Assembly (NCBI RefSeq): GCF_964355755.1 | Contig: NC_092672.1 | Coordinates: forward strand, 37,010,501-37,074,500 | Length of the DNA stretch: 64,000 bases | DNA from: Antedon mediterranea | Taxonomy: Eukaryota > Echinodermata > Crinoidea > Comatulida > Antedonidae | Reading direction: 5' to 3' | Shown here: in pieces, positions 10,740 through 21,618 of the stretch | How positions within the stretch are numbered: position 1 is the first letter of the stretch | Layout: every line of letters starts with the position of its first letter | Notes under the pieces: generated by a model | Told to the model about the DNA's origin: nothing | Database searches by the model: none | What the model saw: only the letters and a program-made list of their open reading frames with translations | Translations under genes and position numbers: made by a program

Positions 10740-11740
10740 ATGTCAATAATGTAATTATTAAGTCCTATCTATATTTTTTAATGGTTCTCAACCATTCCAT
10801 TGTAAAACAATAAGTGACTTTATTCTGTATACTGTACATACATGTTTACTGAACTGAGAGAGTGAAGTTAAAAAAAAAATGTAGTAATCTATAAGTCAAC
10901 TGTCTTTCTCTTTCTTTAATACTGTATGTAGGCGGCCTATGTACTGTCTGTTGTAGACTAGTCACTAGTGACAGTGTATGGAGTATGATAAAATTTAGGC
11001 TTTTCTAATACTTAAATAGTTAGCGCTTTATTTTAGTTAATAGTAGGTCTATTATATAAACATAGATTTGGGTATAAGGTCTGCTTAAATCTAACTACAG
11101 TTTCAGAGATATCAGAACAGCCTAGGCCTAGATTTAGAAACCAGGCCACTTTCAAGAACAGAGCCTCACGCGGCCGGCCCCGTTGCGTTGTTTGCACTCT
11201 AGCTAGAGTAGTGGTAGGCATAATAGGCCCTAGCCTAGGCCTAGTAGTAGCTAACCTTTGTTACCTACTTAATACGCACGGGCCCCTAAAAATAAAGTAC
11301 GAACAAATATATTCTATTACTTTTAATTGTTACCTATGACAATAATAATTAATATTCAGAACTTGTAAAAAAAACAAAATCATTTCCGCGCGCCGCGAGA
11401 ATAATGCGAGTACAAAATAAAAAAAACAAAAACAAAGTGTTTACCCTTTGACATAGGAAGACACAATGGACAATTTATTAAAATTTATGAATAAAAACAT
11501 AGTGTAAGCCTATGTATATTTATATTTTCACGTAAATAAACAAATTAAATACATTTTAATTTTATTTAGGTGATACGTGCGTATATATCGCCTGTTTGTA
11601 ATTTTATATTTGACCACAAATATGAAACAATGTTTTAAGGTTGAAGTTCATGCAAATTTTGTGTATCGTCGCGGGAACGGAGTTTCGTAATAGAGATTTG
11701 TTTAAAATAAATCCATTGGAATCTCCATAAATGTAATATA
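10740..11740. promoter_or_regulatory. Probable bidirectional promoter region between MZT2 and RANBP1
   Basis: This 1 kb separates two divergently transcribed start codons. It contains CpG-containing patches (GCGGCCGGCCCCG near 11170, GCGCGCCGCGAG near 11388) unlike the AT-rich surroundings, plus TAGGCCTA-type palindromes at 11120-11250. There is no credible coding sequence. The promoter role is inferred from position only. Confidence 0.5.
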
Positions 11741-14700
11741 ATGGCTGACGTAAAGGTACTTTGATAAGTCTAAAATATATAATATATCGAAATGAGTCAA
11801 TTTATTAAAGTATTTGTAGGTAGAAGTTGTGTAGTCACTAAGTTTTTGTAAGGTTCAGCATGTATCCCGGCCATGATTGACCTAGGCTATTGTGTTCTGT
11901 ATTGCTGGGGCTTGAAACACCGCTTACTTCAACTTGACAAGCATACAGTACTTGTACTACTGCTGCTGTAGGCTTGGGTCTAGGCCTCCTATTATAAGGC
12001 ACCATTGTAGTACTGTACCACCAGTTATTAATTTAATAATTATGTTTAGTATCTTGCTTTAATGTGTTAATAATTTCCATGCTTTTTTAATTTAGTGTAC
12101 ATGATTCGTTTTAGGCCCTAATCAAATCTTAATCTTATTTTTTTACATTTTTTGGCCTGTCTAAACAAGGCCTAGTTAGTTTCACTCACTCATAATTTCA
12201 TAAAAACAAAACCTTTTGTTGTTTATATAAATTAAAGTTCTGGATCTGAATGGAAAAAAAAGAAGAAATGGTTGACAGTTTATCAATTAATGATGATACT
12301 GAGACGGGCGGTCAGAGGTCATCTGTACAAAATGACATTGATGCTGATGGTCTCATTAACTGATTGTTTTCTTAAATCTAAAAACTGTCCCATTTTATTT
12401 TGTTATGGTTATTTTCTGTCAGGGATAATTTTAATGAAAAGTAATGATTGTTTTTGTAATTACAGGAAGACGGACCAACTAGCCCAGATGTTCATTTTGA
12501 ACCTATTGTAAAATTAGCACCTGTTGAAATTAAGACGTTAGAAGAAAATGAAGAGGAGGTTTTTAGGATGTGAGTGTAGACAAAAAAGTCAAACTCTCAG
12601 AAAACTATAAATATATATCAAAGATAAAAAAAACGCAGTGGTTAATAGGATTCCGGCATCGTAACTCAACTGCCCACCGTTAGGGAATCCGACACGCTAT
12701 TGCGCATGCCCATAGCTCTGGGAAGTGAATTATAGCTTGCACTTATAGAGTGCCACACACACCACACCACCGAGAGTCGGATTGTTATAGGGATTACTGT
12801 AGCCTAGATAGTCGTTGCGCGAGGGAGAGAGCGATGAATGAAACTTTGCCTATGACATGCATGACGCGTTAAAATAATTATAATGATATTAATAAGTATC
12901 AGTTTCTATCTAAGATTCGTAATGCTGTTTTTAGCGTTGCGACCCTGACTTCCCGAACAGTTTTTTCACATCCAACTTGTGATTGCATGTTGTTATCAGG
13001 GACAACTCCCTGTTGTTATGTACAGTATAATGCGTTATGAAAAATCATAAAACTAGTCATGTAATTATTTATAATTCATAATGATATGAAGTTTATATAT
13101 GAATAAAGCAACCACTTTTTAATTACAAAATAAATAGTCCCACTGGTCACGTAGTCTAACTGGTAGCCCTAGCCTAGATTAGTGGATCCCGTATTAGTAG
13201 GCATCTATAGGCTAGTTTGCTGTGTGGCGCAGCTATGAAATGATCCATCGCTGTTGATATATAGTATAGAGTATAGAGTCGCCGATTACCTCGCTCTGGG
13301 CATGCGCAATAGCGTGTCGGATTCCCTAACGCTGGGCAGTTGAGTCCCGGTGCCGGAATCCTAACCACGGCGTAAAAAAAAAAGACCACTGTAATAATAC
13401 AGTAATGGCAATTAGTAATGGAAAACTAAAAAATGTACTGGCAGCAAATAGCTAGCTTTAAAATTGTCAAGCCCTGTAATTATATAAACCAGCATCCTCC
13501 TAGTACAAATAAGTAACTTATCATTTGCTTTTACAGAAGAGCCAAATTATTTAGATATTTCAACAATGGAGAATCAACAGAATGGAAAGAAAGAGGAGTT
13601 GGTGATGTAAAAATACTTAAAAGCAACAACGATGAAACAAAATACAGATTAGTTATGAGACGTGAAAAAACCTTTAAATTATGTGCAAATCATTATTGTA
13701 AGTATTCAGATGGTTTTACTCTATACAGTTAGTAGAACCTTCATTTTACGTGCGGTACGAGACCGAAAGACGTACGTAAATCTTGGGTTTGTAAAATCCA
13801 GGTTGAGCTTAAATAGACCCCCAAATACACAGATCTTGGCTAAAAAGGCTGCCGTGTTTGCTTACAGACTTACAGCAAGGAGTGGTCACTAGCTAGGCCT
13901 ACCCTAATCAATGCTAAGCCTAGCTAGATGCGAGGCCTAACTAGAAAAGTATTAGTTGGTTTTTATTCTATACATGACCAATCGGATTAAGGTACACTGA
14001 TTACAAAAAAGATTATTAAACAAGTAAAGACTGACATCTGCTTACAAGCTACAGCATTTATATACAATGCATGGTATGCTACAACCACCTTAGGTGTGAA
14101 CATGGCCTAAGGCAATGAAAAGCAGTGGGAACGAACAGTATAATGGCTGAGATAAAATCAATTGGTAAAACCTGAAGTTTACAGTGCACTCTATGAGAGA
14201 TGCTTGATAACATTTATTCATGACATATACACGTATAGAATTTAATTATCCGTATTATTGTTCATTTGCTCAATATGGGCATTTTTCATTTTATCGACAA
14301 AACTGATGGGTTACCTAAGGGTTTTTTTACTACACGATTTTGACGCATTGTAAAATCAGTACAAAGTCGCTGCCTTTTTGCGTTAAATGCTAAGATTATG
14401 TTTTTGTAGTACTACCGTCAATGGAACTGAAAGCAAATTGTGATAGTGATAGAGCTTTTGTATGGAACACTCCGGCTGATTTTGCTGATGAAGAACCAAA
14501 AGCAGAAACGTTAGCTATCCGATTTGCTAATGCTGAAAGTAAGTAAAAGAATGATACCAGGTGCCCAAATATGATACTGATATGCCCAAATATGATACTG
14601 ATATGCCCAAATATGGTAGTGATATGCCCAAATATGGTAGTGATATGTTCAAATATGGTAGTGATATGTTCAAATATGATAGTGATATGCCCAAATATGA

Positions 14701-16241
14701 TAGTGATATGCCCAAATATGGTAGTGATATTACATCATCTTGTCCATATATGGGCACATCACATTTTTTTGTCACATAAAGTTTGATAGTGTAGACAGAG
14801 CTTTAGAGTAGGGACTTGGCTGTACAGTGTTAATAGGGGTATCATAGAATATAATATTAATATTCATGTTTAATACAAGATGTTCTCTGTACATGATCTT
14901 GTATTTAGTTACATCTCTACAAGGACTGTATACAGGCTAAGCTATAGTAATACTGTATTACAGAAGAATTAGGGATTTTATTGGACGTCATTATATTTTA
15001 CTTATTTGTAGACTGATAATTGATCTAGGTCTGTGATTTTAGCTTGCACAGCCACTTGATTATAACAATAACAAATAAGCTTATTCATCAAATCATAATG
15101 TGAAAATAAAGATATGTACAATGTTTAAAAATTAAAAATGATGAAATGGGGTCTCGGGAAAGAAACCCCAGATTAAATAATGTTTAGTTTAGCAACAGAG
15201 AGCTAAAGCATGATGATACTGAGACGGGCGGTCAAAGGTCAACTGTACAAAATGACATTGATGCTGATGGTCTCATTAACTGATAAGTTCCGCTTTAGTA
15301 ATCTTTCTAAACAAAGCAACTGAAAACAAATTAACTATATTTTTAATGAAAGAGAAAAATTGTGTGTTCTATATTTACAAGAACTGTTTGTGTTCAATTC
15401 TTACACAGATGCAAAGAAGTTCAAAACAGCTTTTCAGGATTGTCAGGAACGCTTGACTTCAGGTGAGTGTCCAGTTGGGTTATTTATCTCTAAACTCATT
15501 CGTTACTTTCGTTGTTGTTTATCTCTAAACTCATTCGTTGCTTTCGTTGTTGTTTATCTCTAAACTCATTCGTTGCTTTCGTTGTTGTTTATCTCTAAAC
15601 TCATTCGTTGCTTTCGTTGTTGTTTATCTCTAAACTCATTCGTTGCTTTCATTGTTGTTTATCTCTAAACTCATTCGTTGCTTTCGTTGTTGTTTATCTC
15701 TAAACTCATTCGTTACTTTCGTTGTTGTTTATCTCTAAACTCATTCGTTGCTTTCGTTGATGTCGATAAACACATGTACTAGTATAAGTTGACTCTTCTA
15801 ATAGAATTTTGGGAGAATTTCTGGCTTTTCATAGTCTGGTTGGTATACTGTACAGTAAAGTAGAGTACACTTGTTTGTAATGTTTTTTGTCCATAAAAAG
15901 ATGTTGATGCTTCAATATCTAGAAAAGACTGAAGCATGCTAAGTAAATATAGCATCAGAATAAAATGTATTTAAAAAGACTTTATTAACTCTACCAAACT
16001 TAAATAGCAAAGGCTTAACACATAAGCATACAAAGTAATAAAATATAACTATTTGAATGTAGATGAAAAGAAAGATGAAGAAAAGCCAGCAGAAGAAACG
16101 GATGATGTAGCGGAAAAACTTGGAGATTTGACGGTCAAAGATGACAACAAAAAAGACGAAAGCAAAGCTGAAGAAGAATCAAAGACAAAAGAAAATGGTG
16201 ACGCAAAAGAAGAAAGTAAAGATGAAACAACAGAGAAATGA
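11741..16241 (+). CDS. RANBP1: Ran-specific GTPase-activating accessory protein RanBP1
   Basis: Six exons join in phase: 11741-11755, 12466-12569, 13537-13697, 14410-14538, 15409-15462, 16063-16241 (213 aa; human 201). The Ran-binding domain (about residues 25-150) shows [51 protein letters not shown] and LAIRFANAE, all family hallmarks. The acidic C-terminal exon keeps [10 protein letters not shown] (residues 170-179), equivalent to the leucine-rich nuclear export signal of human RanBP1. The protein acts in the cytoplasm with RanGAP to hydrolyse GTP on Ran leaving the nucleus, and in spindle assembly. The first coding exon is only five codons (MADVK). Introns carry a 740-bp foldback element, a family A element and a 35-bp minisatellite. 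A poly(A) signal candidate AATAAA is at 17061. Confidence 0.95.
12249..12365 (+). repeat. Duplicated intronic segment with a 38-codon open frame, copy 1
   Basis: A small frame starts at ATG 12249 and closes at the TGA ending 12363; it reads in part [11 protein letters not shown] and DIDADGLIN. Bases 12291-12364 recur at 15211-15284 with two differences, one silent and one Ser/Thr change in this frame. It lies in RANBP1 intron 1, 100 bp before exon 2. No known protein was recognised. It may be a repeated non-coding fragment or an alternative exon. Confidence 0.6.
12633..13373. mobile_element. ~740-bp foldback DNA element with ~90-bp inverted ends
   Basis: The left end (ACGCAGTGGTTAATAGGATT, continuing through CGACACGCTATTGCGCATGC) is matched in reverse by the right end (GCATGCGCAATAGCGTGTCG through CCTAACCACGGCGT). 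Arms are about 90 bp with few mismatches. The centre has no transposase-like frame. It is a non-autonomous TIR element inside RANBP1 intron 2. Confidence 0.88.
14565..14804. mobile_element. Family A element with internal 21-bp repeat expanded to about eight units
   Basis: The right end GATAGTGTAGACAGAGCTTT is intact, but the left end is missing. The interior holds about eight tandem copies of CCCAAATATGGTAGTGATAT (21-bp period) where other copies have one to three. Because 21 is a multiple of 3, the array is open in several frames, which are not genes. It starts about 25 bp after the exon 4 donor of RANBP1. Confidence 0.85.
15211..15285 (+). repeat. Duplicated intronic segment, copy 2
   Basis: Second copy of the 74-bp segment at 12291, in the same orientation and in RANBP1 intron 4. 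Its upstream flank is unrelated to that of copy 1, so the initiating ATG is not shared. Confidence 0.6.
15483..15760. repeat. 35-bp minisatellite, about eight copies
   Basis: Unit TTTATCTCTAAACTCATTCG followed by a TTGCTTTCGTTGTTG half; period 35 bp; copies nearly identical except for G/A at one site. It begins about 20 bp after the exon 5 donor of RANBP1. Confidence 0.92.
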
Positions 16242-18400
16242 AAATACGGTAGTCATAATTATAATAGATGTTATCGGGTGTCGTCGTCGTCGTTAGCTAA
16301 CTGCTAATTAATTACTTGTTGGAAGTTGATAGCTTTCAGGGATGGGTTGACTCTTACAACAGGGCCTTAAGAATACATTTAAGGTAGGACATACAGCCAG
16401 ACAGTCTGTGTGTAACTATGCTTTCAGTTTTGTTTAAAAAAGAGACGATCATAATCACTTGTTTGCATGGAATATAAATGAAAGTAATAATTGGTTGATG
16501 ATTCGAACCAGTGATTTCATTATTCATAGGCTAGTGCATGTTTGGTGGATTAATTCCAATATATGTAAATATGCATTTTATTTATTTTTTGGCGGCTTAT
16601 GATGATTTAAAGACTGAATGATATATTTTTGTTTATGTGATGAGCGATTGATTTAAAACCAGTGGTATTGTAATGATAGTGTAATGATAAAAGTCTGCAT
16701 GCGTAGTGTGGTATGTGATGATATGATGCATCAGTTATTGATGTCATTTGTTATTATTTCATTGCAATGATTTCATAATAATATTAGCAGTACGGTATTG
16801 TGATGTCATAATATTGTGAAGACTATTACACTCTGTGATGTCATATGGCTTTGACAAAAAGTTTGATGTTGCTTGGACCACATCCAATTGAGCATTAAAA
16901 TTGTTGGTAGAAATTGTATGAATTTTCTATACTGCCCTCTATTTTGTTTAAATTTATGTGTTGTCCCGCTACTATTTTTTTAGATTTTGGCCCAATAGTA
17001 TTTTTTCTACCAAGACTAAATATATAATACAGTAATTATTTATGGCAACACATTAATTTAAATAAAATAAGGCGACATTTTTATTCGCGTGCAACGCGAC
17101 TCTACAACTCACTATGTCGGTCGGTAAACACTAACTTGAGCACGCGACTGCAGCCATCTATATGGCCTTGTTTGATTATTGCCGATTTTGCAACATAACA
17201 TTTTTAGGCCTTATACAAGGACAATTACAAATAATATTCTTATTATAACAAGTATTTGCAGTAGCATGGCTTTTGTTATATGGATGAATGATAGTGATAT
17301 CATAATTTATATAATTTTACAGAAAGTTCCTATTAAATATGCAAAGATGTTTATTATCATTAATTTAATGAAATGCCAGAAGAATGCATTGAAAATTTGC
17401 TTTATTTTTGTAAGTACTGTATGGGGTTCATTCCAATTAAAACATTTCATTTCTAGTAGCAACAGGTTATCTCACTTTGATTGTCTTGCTACAAGAAAGT
17501 ACTGTACTCTTTATATGCACTAGTTTGAAACATATTTATTTACACAGATAATTTGAAACATTTATTAGTTATATAGAACTACTGTAATATACAAATGTTA
17601 GGCTTTGCTGTCTTATCAGTTCCCCACAGGGAATTTACAGTAATAGTACTATATATTAATGCACAGGCATATTAATATAGACCCTATACATATTGTTGAC
17701 ATATGGCTTTGTGAGAAGTTTAGCACTTTTAATAACCATATGAATGGGAGGCATTCGATATATAGGTACCTCACTCTATTCAAGGTGTCCCTCCCAAAGG
17801 AGGATTTTACTGTAATTGAAAATGAATTGTAAACATACGATATAAGACCAATGTGTTTTTACACTTTTGTAGTAGTCTAGGTTCTAGACTGTAATTTGAC
17901 TAATAGTAACAAATGAATATTGGCACATGACATAAAAGGACTTGAGCAAATTTAACTTACATGTGTATTAAGTTAAAAACTAAAGGATGTTTGCTGTCCA
18001 CATTCTGAGCTGATATGAGTGTGATTAAAATGTTTACCTGAAAATTGTTAACTTTTGGAAGTTTATGTGAGCTTGTTTCATCTGATAATAAGCTGAATAT
18101 ACAGGTCAAAGGTTACAGCTTAGTTTGTGCTAATTTTAATAGGTTCAGTCATCCATGGTAGAGGTTTTTTTATTTTACTTGATTTAAAAATGTTTTTTTT
18201 TATTTAAGCCTTGACCTTATTTTTCCAACAGCATCGTGCGAGATGCATAATGAAATATCATAGTTGTGTTGTCCGAGTAATTAAAAAATGCTAAATACTG
18301 TAAAGTTATTTTGTTATTTTAATGCGTGTTTAGACTGCATATCATTAAAAAACAACATTTTGACACATTTGGTGTGCCATACCCGAGAGAGCTTCGAATT
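16242..18400. other. RANBP1 3' UTR, then intergenic; no gene seen
   Basis: The 3' UTR probably ends near the AATAAA at 17061. After that to 18400 I see AT-rich sequence with only short unconvincing frames and no recognised repeat. Confidence 0.4.
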
Positions 18401-18401
18401 C

Positions 18402-18553
18402 CAAATGCTTGCTAGTGGTGCTCGTAAAAGAATACTGTACTGACAACGTAACAAATGCTAGCTGGTGGCGCTCGTAAAAGAGTACTGTACTGACAACGTA
18501 ACAAATGCTAGCTGGTGGCGCTCGTAAAAGAATACTGTACTGACAACGTAACA
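18402..18553. repeat. 50-bp tandem repeat, three copies
   Basis: The unit contains GCTAGCTGGTGGCGCTCGTA then AAAGAATACTGTACTGACAA; copies start at about 18402, 18452 and 18502. Confidence 0.85.
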
Positions 18554-18677
18554 AACTTTGAAACAAACAATAGAAAATTTACAATGATTAAATATAAAAA
18601 AACCAAAAACATTTTTATTTGATACAAATTCATCATTTCCACACACAAAAAAATCCTACAAAAAGTTTATTCATATT

Positions 18678-20585
18678 CAGGCCCGTATCCAGGGGGGGTG
18701 CGTTGGGTGCAGACGCACCCCCCCAAGTCCCAAAAGGTCCACTATTTCCTCGGTTGGTATTTTTTCTTGTCTTGTTTAACTAAAGACAATATCATTATAT
18801 ATATACAAAATTTACATTATCAATGGTATACAAACAAAAATATGCTAATATAAAATAAAAAAATACCGGTAATTAGATTACGGAATCTGAACTGACTACA
18901 AACTGGATGTAAAACATGCGCAGTCGATCATGTGACGACAAGCAATAGCTTAGCGCTTCATGTACGCGGTACGCGGTAAAGTGTTTGCTGGAGAAATACA
19001 GACAACTTAACGTCAGGGAACACGTGTACTTTTTGTCGGGGAATATAATATACAGTAAAAAGCGTTCGCGTTCACTTCGTAGCTAGCTTCAGCGCCTAGA
19101 AAACCGCGACGTTTCATTGACCGTGAGAGTACGTCAGAGTGATATTATGCACTTTATATGCATTCATTATTGCCAGCGATCTAACTTACTACTAAATAAT
19201 AGCTAGGTACGCACTTGTCTGGCGGTATCCCTTTGTACGAATCGTTCAACGTTGGGTCAAGACGCGTGATATCAAGTTTCATCCAGGGACCAAAATGTGT
19301 AATGTGTTATTTTCCAGGCGAAGTTTAAGCCTGGTTTCCATACTCGCTACACCGTGTCGCCGACTGCTGTCGCAGACAGAGCGTAGCGATTCTATGGAAA
19401 CGCTAGAATTTATAGGGGATCTAGTACGCGATCGCTAAATATTCCTTTGGTACGCGTATACGATTCATCGCCGACAAAATCGGCAAAGTTGAACATGGTT
19501 GAACTTTGCCGATTTGTCTGCGATGAATCGGGGAGACCTTCCCGATGCGCGTCGGCGACATCTGCGCGTGTAGCGATTTCAATAGAAACGGTGTAGCGAT
19601 TTTATGGAAACCAGGCTTTACCGACGGTTACGTCGTGTACTGCGTCGACGTACGCTACACTACAGCAAAAACGAATTATGTTAATTGTTCGTTTGTTCAC
19701 CAATTTTTTAATTTACAAGTAACCTTCTGTACCGTGGGGCACCTAAAATAAATTTTTCATCCATTACTAAACAAAAAAACATGCCATTTTCGCTTAGCCA
19801 ACATTATAGCTATAGTTAGGCCTGATGTTTCCAAAGTATAAAATGCAATTTTTTGAAGACCTGCAGCTCTAGTTTTAAACATTTTCTTAGCTCAGCCCCA
19901 ACAATAAAGCTGGTCATATTTCGAAGAACAAGAAGTACATTTTCCGGGACCTAACATCTCTATTTTTCAAACATTTCTTAGCTCAGTCACAACCCATGAT
20001 AGGGACTTATATATTTTTTTTCATGTTTTGAAGTATAATAAGTCCAATTTCCGGGACCTCCAACTATTTTTCAAAATTTTCTTTGAACTTTTATTTTTTA
20101 AATTGAAAAATATGGATTGAAACCGTCATCGCGCATCGTTTTTTTGCACGCAGTATTTTATTTATGCATTATAAAAAATGGAAAAAATGGCTACCCTAAA
20201 TCTGATTAAAAAGACCTCAAATGACGCTAGAACGCGTTGCTTCCGGGGGCTTCGCCCCCTGGACCCCCACCGGGGGCCCTTGGCGGCCCCTGGCCCTCAG
20301 CCTAGTGATGCTCGCTTCGCTCGCATATCCCCCTCGTCGGGGAATGTAGCCCCCGCGTCGGGAAGATCCTGGCGCCACCCCTGCTGAGTTGGCCTCATCA
20401 TGAAAGCGTTAAGTTCTGGTGTCCATCGTTCAACTAGCCCAAGCCACAACAGAGAGTCTTACATCAGTCTTTAGAACGTCAAATAACGCAAATTTTTCCA
20501 GGGCCTTCGGCCCCTCGACCCTGACCGGGGGCCCCCAGCCATTGTTGCTCGCACCCCCCCATTATAAATGCTGCATACGGGCCTG
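18678..20585. mobile_element. ~1.9 kb TIR transposon, hAT-like ends, non-autonomous
   Basis: Left end CAGGCCCGTATCCAG and right end CTGCATACGGGCCTG are inverted repeats (14 of 15). ATATT flanks both sides (18673-18677, 20586-20590), a possible 5-bp target duplication or part of a diverged 8-bp one. Subterminal C/G-rich blocks (GGGGGCTTCGCCCCCTGG near 20245 and GGCCTTCGGCCCC near 20502) are typical of a widespread animal TIR family. No transposase frame is visible. A family B element is nested at 19326-19620. The C/G-rich block opens a 69-codon frame that is not a gene. Confidence 0.75.
19326..19620. mobile_element. Family B foldback element (nested), copy 1
   Basis: Ends TAAGCCTGGTTTCCATA and TATGGAAACCAGGCTTTA are inverted repeats, with GTAGCGATTTTATGG-type sub-repeats inside. 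It shares its ends and GATGAATCG core with 31672-31931. It interrupts the larger transposon, so it is the younger insertion. Confidence 0.85.
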
Positions 20586-20590
20586 ATATT

Positions 20591-21618
20591 ATATATACTT
20601 TCATCATTTACATTGATGTTATTGCCCCCCTGAATATGTTGGAATATGCCATTTTCATGTCACTTAATAGTTATTTACTTTGCCCAAAGATTGAATGGAA
20701 AGCAACATTATTTACCACTGTGTTTTTGGTTAAATATTGACCTATTCAAAGTTTGATTTTATTTAATAATGTTTATTTTGCATGATTTTTTGGGACAATA
20801 CATCTTTAAGGACACACTCATTCAGTTCCGTGTAATGTATTTACAAACTATAAGTAGTAACGTAATATTTATTTTATTGGTCGGTGGGAAAAGTTTAAAA
20901 AAGTAAGGCCGGCCCATAAGAAAATCTAGGCGACTTTAACACGGAAGAAAATACCAAACTATTGAAAATTTATATTTAGCTTTGGGAAATTGTTTAACAG
21001 CACAAAAGTTATGCTTTTATCGGAATGTGTTTATTAATATCCCAGCTTTATATTATAATAGGCCCGAGTATATTTATACCAACTGGATGTGTTTGTTACC
21101 ACTGGTTACACAATATAATACAAACATTTACTTATGTGTTATAACAATATAATTGCAATATATTGGAATGTTGCCATATCATGTTTACTCCGAAGTCAAG
21201 GCGTTTTTTCTTTAATTTGTTTTGGGATTGAATCAAACAGCTTTAAATACAATTTTTCTCTACTACCCTACTTTACTTTAAGTACCGATACATATATTGT
21301 TTTCATATAAAAATTATACAAACATTTTATTTCATAATAAACAACATATACAGTCATTATACAATTATAGTTAAAACATCTAAATATTAAGCTTACAAGT
21401 TACCAATATAATTATTTATGATTATGATTTCGTGACGTCACCAAGATGCGCGCGCACCAATTCGTTTTAATAGACAAAGTCTCATCTGTGGTTTCAATAG
21501 ACAAAGTCTCCTATCTGTCGTTTTAATAGACAAAGTCTCCTATCTGGTGATAATAACTGAATTTGAAACCAATGTGTGGTCGCAAGGTGATTAAAGTCAC
21601 AACCTCCGTTTACATGTT
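20591..21618. other. Intergenic and 3' UTR of the SLC6 gene
   Basis: No gene is visible. A minus-strand poly(A) signal candidate (TTTATT) lies at 21327-21332. About 21460-21545 holds three degenerate copies of TAATAGACAAAGTCTCCTAT. Confidence 0.4.

Noticed and set aside
12272-12511. 79-codon plus-strand frame crossing RANBP1 exon 2
   Set aside because: It is in another frame from RanBP1 and spans the exon 2 acceptor; a shadow.
14527-14786. Open frames on both strands in the 21-bp array
   Set aside because: The period is a multiple of three and the region is a transposon-derived minisatellite; the frames are a by-product.
17179-17523. 114-codon plus-strand frame
   Set aside because: AT-rich, no domain, no coding bias that I could see; intergenic.
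20178-20387. 69-codon plus-strand frame rich in Pro and Arg
   Set aside because: It reads through the G/C-rich subterminal block of the TIR transposon; composition explains it.
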